From NCBI GenBank assembly GCA_944990035.1, contig CALYLX010000115.1, forward strand, positions 248,001-312,000: a stretch of DNA of 64,000 nt, read 5' to 3'. How positions within the stretch are numbered: the stretch's first letter is position 1; each line of letters starts with the position of its first letter. This document shows positions 36,001-47,509 of the stretch, one piece after another. The position numbers were made by a program, and so were the translations under genes. The notes below the pieces were generated by a model. It was given only the letters and a program-made list of their open reading frames with translations, made no database searches and was not told where the DNA came from. This DNA comes from Clitopilus passeckerianus. Lineage: Eukaryota > Basidiomycota > Agaricomycetes > Agaricales > Entolomataceae.

Positions 36001-38944
36001 GGAGGTAGAGACAGATGAGTAAACCTCAGCAGGAGGTACAGCCCATCTGATATCCGAATGTCCAGAAGATGCGTATGCCTGGTCTCGAGTAACTATTAGT
36101 TGCTAGTTCGCATACACTTGATATTCGAACTCACTTTTCTTCGCCCCAGCTTTTGGGCCAGGTTTCTGCGTCCCGAAATTGATGGCTTTGGCCAACTCCT
36201 CATCAATTACAGGTGTTCCGGAACCTTCAACCTTCACAATTGGCTGTTCAAACTTTGTGACATAGGGAGCCTTAGTCTTCTTAGGGCGAGCCTTTGAAGT
36301 TGATGCCGTAAAGTCACCATCATCTTGGGACACCTTGGGCGGTTGTCCTCGTTTCTTGGGAACGGGTACGCTGGCGGAAGGTTCAGCTGGGACGGGAACA
36401 GCGTTTGCTGGAGCCCGAGGGACTTGTTCTTGTGCAGCAGCAGATGTCTGCTGCAGGATACCCCGCTTGTCGTCGATAGCTGGCCTCAATATCAACCTTC
36501 CGGCCAGATCGACTTCCAGGTGAGGTAAAACCGTTGCTGGTGCCGTTACCGCTCCCGTTGGAAGAACCTCCGTCGCCTTGGTGCGCCTCTTCTTCGCAGC
36601 TTTCCCCTTCCCACCCTCAGCATTATCAACTCCCAAGGCAGCCTCACTCTTTCGTTTCCGAATGGAAGAGGCCGATCTCTCGTTGTCCTTGGATTTCTTC
36701 CCAGTTGTAGCCTGACTAGACATAGGCGGCAGTGCCTGGATCTCTGGTTCCTGTTGCATGTTGTTGGGAGGGGCGGGGTGCGGGCAGATGGACGAAGCTG
36801 ATTCCCCTCTGTCCTTCGCTTTCTTCTTCTTAACTGTGGTCCCAGTGGGTACAGACGGCACCATCTGCAGTTCTGGTATCTCCTGCGCCACCTCGGGTGG
36901 GGTGGGGAGCTGTACATCCTCTTTCCGGAAAAGGGAAGGCGCAGGCGTTCCGACGATCTCGCGCTTCACAGCCAAGGATGGAATGGCAACAGGCTTCTTG
37001 GAAGATCTTCCACTGGTGCCTCCGTTTTCCGTTTTCCTCTTCTTTGCAGTTCCGGCTGTTTTCGAGACCTTTGCCACCATGATTGAAGGCAAATCGCCGG
37101 CATCTGCGTCATCGTCGTAATTGCCAAACGCATACAGCACTAGTTCGGCGTCTCCGCCAATATGGATTGGTTTTGCAGCTTTCTTGGCCTGTTTCGTAGT
37201 CGTAGGAGGTGCTGAGGCAGAATCCAGAATTCTGCTTGTCGAAGCCTCAACACCATCCACCTCGTCAATGACTCGCTTCTTCCCTCGTTTGAGTTTGGGT
37301 ACGGCGGGAGCAGAAGCCGTGGGCAAGCTCTGGTTCGCAGCACCCTCTGTGCTCATCTGTGACTCCCCCAGGTCTCGCGCCTTTTTCTTTTCAATCCCAG
37401 CTTCCAAGGTCGGCGTCTGCGTGGCTCTGACTTTGACTCTCGCCACCGCGGTTGAAGCCTTGACCTTAGCAGTCCCCACGCGGGCCTTCCCGGCGAGCGA
37501 AGAAAGCGGCTGCTCGTCTTCAGAATCGGAATCGGATAAGGGAAGGGTAGGTACGCCACGCTTCAGAGGACTTTTCTGCTTCGGTCTCTGCTTTAAGAAG
37601 AATGGTTCTTTGGTAGGTGCAGATGCCGAAGTAACTGGAGCCTTGGACTCAGCTGTGGCCATGTGTATTTTGCCCGTCATCCCAGAGAGAGGCTGCTCGC
37701 CTTCTGATTCAATTTCGGGTTTGACAGCGACAGGGGTATCAATCTTAGAAGGGCGTTTTTGCTTCGTCTTGGACGTAGAAACCGCAGAATTCTTGGGAGG
37801 TATGGACGCAAAAGTGTCCTGAGCCATCATGGTCCGAAAGGCCAGGGAGGCGTTATGCTTCTCTGGGCGGGTTTTAGGCTTGGACGTCGTGGATTTTGAT
37901 AACGAAGATAGTGAACCAGATCCTTTTAGCGGTGACCTTAATTCTGAGGGGTTTACTGTCGACCGCGTGCGGTTTCTGGAATCGCCCGCCTGTCTCCTAG
38001 AAGATTCGGCTGGGTCGGTGGAAGAGTGTTTGGTTGTTGGAGCCGGCTGAAGAACGGCCTGTCGAGTTCTGGGTGCCGCTGATGTAGCAGTAGTGCTACC
38101 CGAAGCAGCCGTGGACAGGGAGCTTGAAGCAATGGATACTGGCTTCCGTGATAAGGTAGAAGGAATTACTGTGGTTGAATTCCTCCTGTGTCTCGTCTTA
38201 TCAGCTGCTTTCCCAACAGTAGTGTTGGGGACGACCGACTTGCTTGCCACTGGAGGCTGTTCCGAGATAACAGAAGTATCGGGATGAGGAGCGCGTTGAT
38301 TTTTCATCTGTGGTTGCGTAGTGACTGTTATGGGATCAGGCGAGAAATTGAGAGCAGGAATAGGGGGCTGCGACGCGTTCTGCGCCTCAGCGATTATGCT
38401 TTTCTCAGCCTGGACGGGTGTGAGTGGCGACAAGCTGAAGACCAGCTTCTGCGTAAGTTCTTCTAGATTCCTAGAACAAGTTACAGAGTCAAGGAGCTCC
38501 CGTAACGCATTTGGTTTAGTTGGGGGACGGGCCACAGAAACCTGATCTTTGGAGGCGGCAGTGGGCGAGGAAAGTGGCGAGTTAGGGGCAGGATTAGGCT
38601 TCTGCTCGACCTTGCGTTTCTTGAAACTTATATTCTTGGGGAGGGCGGGAGCTCCCGTGAAAATTCCGGCAGGATTGGAGTCAGAGACGAACGGATTAGT
38701 ACCAGGTACTGCTGGTTCAGGCTTCTTTGAGACTGTATTAGACTTTCTGAGATCAGGTTGGCCTTCTGAGGAGGGCAGCAAAGCGTAAATTTGATATATT
38801 GAGGCATATCATGAGAACTAACATACTTTGCACCTTTATGCTCGCGGTCCTCCGCGGCCTCTCTGTTGTCCCTCTGGAAATGAGCCGAACATCGCTCTTG
38901 CTTGTGCTCTTGCCATATTTTCTATTACCATGACCGGATGGCAT
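33052..38944 (-). CDS. 1,777-aa nuclear-type protein: long disordered region, Cys finger and conserved C-terminal module
   Basis: The gene has eleven exons: 38827-38944, 36135-38765, 35941-36092, 35717-35886, 34838-35663, 34337-34777, 33977-34274, 33757-33926, 33221-33700, 33129-33159 and 33052-33068. They total 5,334 nt, an exact multiple of three. Residues 1 to about 960 are disordered and rich in Ser/Pro/Lys, with basic clusters (KKRKTEN, KKRRTK). Later come WYCDLCGKLN followed by RFRKCDSKAC (a RanBP2-finger-like Cys set), then HPYNVYPASAVEAFVDQW, VPYFEYHLSKDGWEKAL, NRLSLSAWVTSGSKR and the end MVHGDVLILSGDKFD plus YSIKRAGTGILLIGE. The last segments resemble the final strands of an AlkB-like/2OG-oxygenase beta-helix, but no HxD iron motif is visible, so any catalytic role is doubtful. 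The gene model is strong; the function is unknown. Confidence 0.8.
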
Positions 38945-39757
38945 CGCGCAAACGACGACGACCAATCACAAGGCTTGGTCGTCGTGGTTGCCACGTATTT
39001 CTTCCTTTGCTTAAACTTCTTGCTGGATGTTGTCGACAAAGTTCAGTGATCATGATTTTCCCTGGAGCTAAATGAGCGATGGGAAGAAACGTCGGCGTTT
39101 ACACCTATTTGACATTTCAGGGTTGTCAATCGTCATTTCGGCACTCTTTCTATTACGAACGGCGGCGAACTCAAATTGAAGCACATTGTGGCCGTTTGAA
39201 GCATAATAATGGGTCGCGGTATGGGAAGACGCGTGCTCTCAACCATTTTCTCTTCGTTATATTTGCATTTTTTCTCCAAACAACATTGGTCCATTCTTTT
39301 CGGATGACGGACCGGAGTGCCGATCATACGAGTTTGGCGAGCCCACTTTACTGCAAGTTCAAGCTCTACTTTCATGGGGAATGGCACAGACTTTTCGCAT
39401 TGGACTCGTTATCCTACCTATCTCGCTGCAATACATTACAATATTTGGACCAGAACTTGGAGATGAACGCTCAGAATCCGACGCCCGTGGTCCGACGCGA
39501 TTTGCCTGCGATTCTTGAACTCAAGCCTCGATCTTTTGTTGGCTTGGAGGTTCAAAACGCTCAGGCTGCTGGTATGACCCAAGGCCACTGAAGGGTACTT
39601 TACTGGAGTAGACGCCTATCGAGCAGCCGTCATCCACTCAAGACCAAAATAGATCTATATTTCCTCGAGCTCCCCCGTCAGCCTCCGGTCTGAAAGTCTA
39701 TATAAGACGGCCCTCAAGGTCATTATATCCTCGCCCTTCTTGATTTCGTACATCGAC
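38945..39757. other. intergenic region between divergent large genes
   Basis: It separates the minus-strand 1,777-aa gene from the plus-strand 1,993-aa gene. A 170-codon frame from ATG 39079 has no recognisable features and was not accepted. A TATATAAG word at 39698-39705 lies about 55 bp before the next ATG and could be its TATA box. Confidence 0.45.
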
Positions 39758-42700
39758 ATGTCTTCACCCGTCAGCCTCACCAACGCTTCTCTCAAGGGCT
39801 ACAACCCCTCGTTGTTAGTTACTTTAGGATCATTAGCAATAAAGGCGTCTCTATCGTTTATACCCCGTCGTAGTATAGTAAAGGGCGATTCACCTACTCC
39901 TCTTCCTTCGCACATCCTTACCTATATTGATCCATATCGCCCTTCCTATACCATTCATACGAGTTCACCCACCCCTTCTCTTTCCACCGTTGATGATGTA
40001 CATACTCGAAGGGTCGCTCTTTCTCTTTTCCTTGTGTTCTTGACCACACAATTTGCGGCTGTGCTCATCGTCATATCAAGCGGTATGTTGTATTCTACCT
40101 CGCCATTAGAACTTCTTGGCGTTGACAGTTCATTTTGACAGGGTCTGTGGCTACAGGCGAAACAACAAAAATAGGAGAGACGCCAAGTAGTCGCCGAGGC
40201 TCAAGACGCAACTCACGCAGCCCACGCCGAGGAGGAAATCAGCCAAGCCAAACACCCTCGCGCCCAAGGCGGAATCCAAACGACGACGAAGAGCCACAGC
40301 GATCGCCTAGAGACGACGGACAAGACCCTCCAGACGCTGGAGCCGACACGGGCGGTTCGAAAAGAAACGGACAGTACACCGCATCAGGAAACCCCGAAGA
40401 CCCACCCGATCCAGATCCAAGTTCCTCTGGTGTCGACGGTCCAGCGATTCATCCTCGTAGCTTCTGGAAATGGATCGTCATATCCATCCTCACAATCGTC
40501 GTTCTACACTTCTGGCCCGACATGGAGAAATACATTACACAGGATGCAGTAACGGCGGTTTCTGAACTCTGGAGCGGCGTTGAAAGTTGGTGGAGGAAGG
40601 AGGATAATGGTATTAGGCGGGGTTGGAGGTTCGTAAAGCGGGGGCTGGTAGATGGATGGAAAACGTTCTTAGGTGTCCCGTCGCCTGCTCCATCCGTCAG
40701 CCGGATTGTCAAGATCCAGATGCCCTCGACCGTCACCTCCTCTTCCAAGGCCTTGCAGACTATTCGCTCTCATATCAAGTCAAGCATGCTAGGACTTCTC
40801 CCGACTCCCTCAAGACTCGCGTCGTTCGCGAAGGGGACATGCCAAGCTTTGGGAATTGTCACTATTAGATCAAGCCCTTTCCCAGTCTCCACGCCCGTAG
40901 TCAAAAACGCGACCCCAACAGCCCACGTTGGAAGACATTTGCTTAACGCTCTGAAGGTGCCAGTAGGAGTCGTGATTGTGACCGTCAGCATCGGCCTCGC
41001 ATTGCTCGTCACCGCGAAGGATATTACGAAGGATCCAGAGGTTGAACAGGTGGTCAAAGGAAAGCCCGAGTTCGTCAATCCGTTTGTTGAAGAGGAAGAA
41101 GTTCATATGGCAGAAGAGATCGTACCGCAGGAGAACGAGGACGTCATCGAAATGCGGATCGAGAAAGAAGTCATAGAGGTGGTCAAGGATGAAGTGAAGT
41201 CGGAGGAAGATGTGGTGGAACACGAGGAAGCCGCTCAAGAGCTTTCTTGGGTGGAGGGAACAACCGGCGAGCTCACATTGGTTGCGTCTGACGAAGCTGA
41301 TGCGAAGGTTACTTCCTTGTTTGAACCGACTAAAGGAAGAGATGAGGCCAAATTACGAGATATTCTCCGCAACTATCATGGACAGGATCTAGTGATAGTT
41401 CGACCCGTTCTTGTTGGCCCAACCTCGGTACCTCAACGTCGTTCGCCATTTGATTTCGGGAGGTGGAGGGAGAACTTGGGCTTGATAAAGGAGAAGCAGA
41501 AGGGTCAAGATCAGGATGGGAAGCGCTTGCAGAAGATGATTAGAATGGCTGAACAAGAAGTCGACGAAGTGTTCCAAGTTCAAGACCGTACCCCGGAAGG
41601 ATCACAGCCACTAGGATCCAGCACTGGAGGATGGAAACTGAAGCGACCTCAAGCCCCAACGCCTGGTCATATCATTCGGAAGTCGTATAGTTCACTGAAA
41701 TATGTGGACTATAATAGGTGGGTAACATTTCTACATTCATATTATAACATCGTATGCTAACGACTTTACAGCGAGGAGGAAACATCGGTTGACTGGAGAT
41801 GGGGTCAATTGATGAGGGCTATTGGAGACGATGGACGGCAGGTCAAGGCCAAGAAGGGGCAATATGTTATGGAGGCAGAAGGCGTGAAAGGAAAGGGGAA
41901 GGACATTGGGATGAACGATACGGCAAAGAAGGAAGGCGCTAACGAGCAAGCAGAGGCCGTTTCAACCAAGCAAGTCGGGTTCCGTCGACCCGATCCGCCA
42001 ACCACCCCGCCGAGGTCCATGAACAGCAAGGAACGCCCTTCCTTTTCTCCCATTGCAAACAGCTCTCCAAACCGCACAGGTCGGGACTCACTTGCCAAGT
42101 TCTTCAAGTTCGACTTCGCGAAGAAATGCAGATTCAGCAAGAAGTCCGCTGCGATTGACCGTAATGATCAGGCCGAGAACAAAGAGCCGGCGGTATTGCA
42201 GGAAGCATGGAAATCTAGCATCGATGGAGCGAGGGCCGTCAAGGCCAAGCCCGTGGCTGGGAGTAGGAAATGGAAAGGCAAGGGCAGGGCTCGCTTGGTT
42301 GATGAGGTCAATATTGATGGCCTGCTGATGAAAGAGATAGACTCTGGAGTTCAAGTATTCAAGGAAAGGGGGAGTGACAGGGCAAGGGATATTGGGTCGT
42401 GTGGTGATGAAGGGTATGTTGTCGTGGAGAAGGTTCAGGGAGGTGTTGCTGCCGACGAAGTCAAGGGAAGCATCATCGCACGGGAAGTCGCACAAGAAAC
42501 CGCCAAGGACGAAGTTCCAGGTCCGGTTGCTGCCCCCTCCGTCCCCGCGCTGGGAGGAAAGAGCCCTGACGATATTTGGCTGGAGGCTGTACGGAAACAT
42601 CCGCCTCTCAAGATTTCCCTCAACGAGCCATTGCAACTCCCTCCTCTAACCTTTAGGCCCCGTCGATCTCCCACTCCGCTCACAAGAATTGATGTGTACC

Positions 42701-45700
42701 AGTCCTTCGAGATTGCTCCACTGGCTATACACTCTCCGCCTCAGGCCGCCTTAATCGACGAATACAAGTCCATAGACATTGCTCCTTCCGCCCTGCCGCC
42801 TCTGCCCACCCCGATCGATGAGTACAAGTCCATCGAGGTCGTTCCCACGTCTTTCGACTCTCCCACCCGTGCTGCAAGAGTCAACGAGTACAAGTCCATC
42901 GAGATCGTGCCTCCAGTCTCGCCTCCGTCCTTCATCGACAAACTGTTCGACCAATCCCACCTCAGCGGATTTCTGGAGGAAAAGGCACCCGCCGTTTCTT
43001 CTGCTGTTTTGGTTCCTTCTCCACATCTCGAACAAGTACGTGGCGTCTTTGCGGAGATATCGGCAAAGGTCGAAAAGGAGGATGTTCGCGTCTTCAAAGC
43101 CCCGAAGCAAAAGGCCGAAGCTAGAAAGCCCTTCCAGAGGTGTTCGTTCTCCTCTCCGCGTTCGTTTCCCGTGGTGTTGGTGCCGACTAGCAACGCAGGC
43201 AACACATCAAAGGGCGACACTGCCGAACATTCCCGGCGTAGAGCTGTTTCAAGGAGGAGATTGGGGAAACCGGAAAGCTTGCGGAAGATCGCGTTAACGA
43301 ATGCATTGGTGAAGAGGTTGGAGGGGAAATTCGGCACGACATATGGGGTAGACTTCGACTTCGACTTGGAGAGTGACGAGGAGGAGATCCTGGAAGATCC
43401 GTTCTTGGTCTTTTGCAGGGAGGTTGTTTCGGAGGTTGTGAACCAGGAAGGGGAGGGCGAGGTGCGGGGAGTTTCAACGGAACAGAATGTGGAGAAGGAG
43501 GAACAGCTGGAAGAGGTTGAGGAAGTTGTCGCAACAGCCCATAACGACTCCATCCTATCCGCCGTGAAGGAGCACGACTATTCTGAAGTTGACGAACTGT
43601 TCAGCGGTTGGAGCCTCCTCAGCCTTCTCGACGAAACCAGGAGCCGTATCTTTGCCCCCACCAATGCACCACCTCCCTCTCCCGCCTCCTCAGCTGGCAA
43701 TTGCACCCGTTCGGATTGTGTGGCTTTGGAGGTTCCATCGGATGTATTGGGGGAAGTTGATGTTCAAGAAGATGAAGGGGATGTTCAGGAGCAAGCGGTC
43801 ATGCAAGATGATAGCAGCCCCGAGGAGGTGGATGAGGTAGAAAGCTCCAAGTTCAACTCGTTCTTCAATAATTTGGGTGTTTCTGCCCTTCTTAACGAAA
43901 CGGTCTCTCCTTCCCTTCAATCCAGCAATGGTGGCGTAGATTTGGTTGTTGAGATTTCTGATGGTCTGGATTTGGAGAGCGATGTGGGCGTGCATGATGA
44001 CGAGAAGGTTGATGATGTGGTTCAGGACGGGATTGTTTCAAGGAGTAGCGTGGAGGATTTCAAAGCCGACGTGAAGCAGGAGGTCGAGGATCCAAAGCCG
44101 GTCGAGGAGGATTCGTATATTGAGGGGGAGCATTACTCAAATATCTCGTCCATTGGCGCAGGCTCGACTTCCATCCGTGACGACAAAAGCAACCGTTCCG
44201 AAATCGACATCCTTCTGGATGAATGTGACTTCATCGGGTATCTTGAAGAAACCAAGAGCCGACTCCTCGCTACCCTCACTCAAGAGGCATCAACTTCTTC
44301 CATCCATGGTTCGGTTATGGGCAGTTCAATGGAGGAAGTGCCCTCGGGTCGTATGCTGGAAACCGCAATGGATGAAGCAGAGGTAGAAGAGGAGGTTGTG
44401 AAAGAGGGGCAGGCCGAGCAGGAGATTGTGGATGTCCGGGACAACGGAGGACAGGTTGAGGAGGTCGACGTGATCAACAACGATATTCAGGATTCACCCA
44501 GCCCGGTCACTTCCCCCGCGAAGGAGACCAAGGCCCATTCTGAAGTCGATGCCCTCGTCAATGATTCGAGTTTGGTCCGGTTCCTCAACGAAACCAGGAG
44601 TCGCATCTTGACTGTTCATTCCACCCCGCTGGGGCCTTCTGACAGCGCTTCCTCGTCCACACCCCCCGTCGCCGTTCTTAAAGACCACAACGCCAGCAAG
44701 AATCAATTTCCAATGGTCTCGCGTATTTCGGATTCGCCAATCTCGCTGTCGTCTCTTCCTCCTCTTCCACCCTCTCCGGCTACACCAACCAAACCAGCAC
44801 CCAAATCCGCAACTCAATCGTCTCCTTCAACTCCTACAGAAGAAGACAAATACGCCAAGCTCCGTGGCCGACTCGCCATCCCAGGCTTCATCCCCACCTC
44901 TCCCGAACTCGGTCGTGCAAAGGGCAACTTGCGTGAAGTACCCGAACGCGAGAACGCTCCTGTGGAGAGGTTCATGCTTCCAAAGATGAAGCTTAGGAGA
45001 GTCCAGCTGTCGCCGAGGAAGTCTGGCAAGGACAACAATAAGAGGGGAGGTGGAGCGGATGTTTTCGGTGTTGCTTTGAGGAGGGTGAATAGGGAGGGGG
45101 GAGACGTGTTTAGGGCAAGAGCCAGCGTTGTTCCGGCCGATGTGGGCTTGGAGGAGGAGGACTGGAACCTGGGCGAGAACAGGAGTTCACAGGTACCAAT
45201 CAAAAGGGTTTCTCCCGCGAAACCTAGGTCCTCCCCTGCGGCGAAGCACAAGGTGAAGGAGGTGCAGCCTTCCCCGGTCGAGAACGATGTTGGGTCGAGC
45301 AAAAAAGCGGTCCACGCAAACAGCAGCGCAAGGAGGAAGCCTTTGTTCATCGACGCAAACCCTGCTTTATCGGTTTCTAATGCACCGGCACCAAAACCTG
45401 GTCCGTCTGTAGCAACTCTGTGGAAGCAAAGGGAGAAGCAAGCACTATCCTCCAGCACTGCTCCTGATCGCGGTGGTGGGGTTGGGGGTTATCCGCTCAA
45501 GAGCTTGAAGCCCGTCCAAAGCTCTCCGAGGAAATCTGGCAAGGAGAACGCGAAGAGAGATGATGTGTTTGGTGTTACTCTGAAGAAGGCGAAGAGGGTG
45601 GATGAACTGGCCGGGGGTGGCAGTGGTATAGGAAAGGGAAGAGTTGCACTAGCTGACGTCAACCTGAGGAAGATGAACGCCAACTTCGAGTCCCGAGAAG

Positions 45701-45852
45701 CAGTTCCAAAGGCACCCGCGCCTAAAACTGGTTCGTCGGTGGCAGCGATTTGGAAGCTTAGGGAGCAGCAGGCTCAGTCCGGTGTTGGAGTCAGGAAGAG
45801 CGTGGGTTCTGGGTATTCGAATGGGGTTCGAGATTTCTGGTCAAAGAAGTAG
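39758..45852 (+). CDS. 1,993-aa membrane-anchored repeat protein, unknown family
   Basis: The gene has three exons (39758-40082, 40142-41717, 41772-45852), 5,982 nt, an exact multiple of three. The first 420 residues hold three hydrophobic segments: VALSLFLVFLTTQFAAVLIV, FWKWIVISILTIVVLHFW and VPVGVVIVTVSIGLALLV. A basic RS-rich stretch (RRGSRRNSRSPRRGG) lies between the first two. The rest is a very long acidic, soluble tail with three repeat classes: four copies of a (V/I)(D/N)xYxSxEI(A/V)P motif (42.69-42.91 kb), five copies of a unit like SEVDxL-LxxLLDETRSRI (42.93-44.6 kb), and two copies of SPRKSGKxNxKR-DVFGVxL followed by VATLWKQREKQ/VAAIWKLREQQ. It ends RDFWSKK. I do not recognise the family. 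An anchor in the ER/nuclear envelope with a repeat-bearing tail is an inference. Confidence 0.8.
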
Positions 45853-46829
45853 CAGTATCGCAGTATTTTAGAATATGTAGTTATAAGTTGCATCTAGAAC
45901 GTAATATATGAATATTCAATATTTTAACAACCGAACTTGCACTCACTGGAACATGAATCATCTGACGTTTCTAATAGCCAGAACCTCAGCAATCTAGCAA
46001 TACAGGCGCATATAGAGCCAGCGCAGCGTCATTGCTTGAAGCTGTAGCCTATTCAGTGGATCCTTTGGAGAGGAAGTTGAAGAATGGTGGCCATGGTCAA
46101 CAGCTTGGCAACAGTCGTTCCAGAAATGGCTGGTCACAGTAGCTTTAAATAATCCAGCTGTAGATTTAGTTCCTAGTATGAAACATTTACCAGCTCAGAT
46201 TGCCATAATGAAGGCAGTCAGACTGGACGAACCTTCGGCATCGTTGTGAGCAGCAAGCAAGAGCCCAGGAAGATTTCCGGCAAGCCGGAACGATAATATT
46301 TCCTCGAATTCCTTTGTGTTTTTCTCACCTTTTCTTGACAAACATTGACGCTCCAAAACGGGATGATCCAGCTTGATCGGAATCGGAGATCCGGAAACTA
46401 CATTTGCTCTTCGCCTTGAACTCTGTCGGCGCTGTGCATCTAACTATAGCTCGTTCAAATCACCATCCCGTTCATTTCATCTCGGAATGGGTACCTGACG
46501 GGCAGTACAAGCCTAACGGAAAAGCGTTTGAACCTCGATATACGTAAAACGCCCTGCCCCGAAAAGCAAGTGCTGGCTACCCTTGGAGCAATTGGGCAAC
46601 GCTCTCCAGCGACGCTGATGCCTTTGGAGCCTTGTGGATCGACCCTAAATCTCAACGCTCGTGGGCTATGCCATTGCACTGTGCAGGCTCTGCTCTGGCC
46701 TATTCATTCCCTAAACGGCGACGGTGGCTCTGGGCCGATTGCCTCGAACACAGCTATTAAAGACAGCAACTCAAGACAATTGGACTCGACAAATCTCATC
46801 GTTCACCACCTTTGATTCATTACTCTACC
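45853..46829. other. intergenic region upstream of the NIS1-family gene
   Basis: No gene was seen. A TATTAAA word at 46755-46761, about 70 bp before the ATG at 46830, is a possible TATA element. Confidence 0.4.
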
Positions 46830-47373
46830 ATGAAGTTCTTCTCCTTCGCTACTGTATCTGCTCTCTTAGCCGCTGCCTCCGTCAGTGCTCAGTCAGTCGT
46901 CATCACTGAACCCACCGCAAATGCAACCGTTCCCGCCGGTGAATCCTTCCCAGTCAGGATAACACGTCCTGTACGTCTCTCCCTCCTTTCTTTCCATACT
47001 TTGACTTTGAACTAATGGTTACCGTTACCAGAACTTCCAATCATCCTCCGAAGAAGTCGCCATCGTCATTGGTTACAAATCCTGCGTAGAATCCCCGCAA
47101 TACTGCCAGATTGACACCCTCGGCAGTATTCTCTATAACGGCATCTATAGGCCTAGCATGCCGGATGGGAGCACTCAACAATACCAAGATTTTAATGTTC
47201 AACTTCCTGCTGATACACCCAAAGGTTCTGCACTCTTGAATGTCGTTCATTTCGCACTCATTGGTGTAAGTGGTGTCCCTTTATCCACTCTTATTCGTGG
47301 CCTCACCGGTATGATCCAGGCATCTCTCCAGCCATGGACACAAACACTAAATCAGACCATCTGGGTTGCTTGA
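46830..47373 (+). CDS. NIS1-family secreted protein
   Basis: The gene has three exons (46830-46970, 47032-47265, 47320-47373), 429 nt, 142 aa. A signal peptide (MKFFSFATVSALLAAASVSA) is followed by ITEPTANATVPAGESFPVRI, then EEVAIVIGYKSC, LGSILYNGIYRP and VVHFALIGASLQPW. These match the conserved blocks of the Nis1 family: the AxVxAGxSFxV start, the VAIxIGxxSC block, the LGSILYxG block and the FALIGA block. The family is found in asco- and basidiomycetes. Described plant-associated members interfere with plant receptor-kinase immune signalling and were first named for induction of necrosis. Only two mature Cys are expected to pair (SC and YC). Gene and family are well supported; whether this copy acts on plants is unknown. 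Confidence 0.82.
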
Positions 47374-47509
47374 GGGCGCAGTATTGACACTCGGATGACT
47401 CTATATTTATCCTTATATACCTCCGAATGGACGTCATTACGCTAATAGGCTTTAGTGCAATTTACATTCGATTACTATTTCAATCAGGCGTGAAATGGTT
47501 TTTGTTTTT

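Noticed and set aside
37121..37822. Plus-strand frame of 233 codons opposite the 1,777-aa gene
   Set aside because: Complement of a low-complexity coding exon; no start context or motif.
39079..39591. 170-codon plus-strand frame from an ATG
   Set aside because: No signal, domain, splice support or paralogue; a minus-strand frame overlaps equally well. Treated as chance.
42741..43553. Long antisense frame (270 codons, minus) inside the 1,993-aa gene
   Set aside because: It is the shadow of the repeat-rich plus-strand exon; Ser/Thr-rich composition arises from reading the acidic/Lys codons backwards, with no motif.
44814..45458. Antisense frame of 214 codons (minus)
   Set aside because: Same reason: complement of the 3' part of the 1,993-aa gene.
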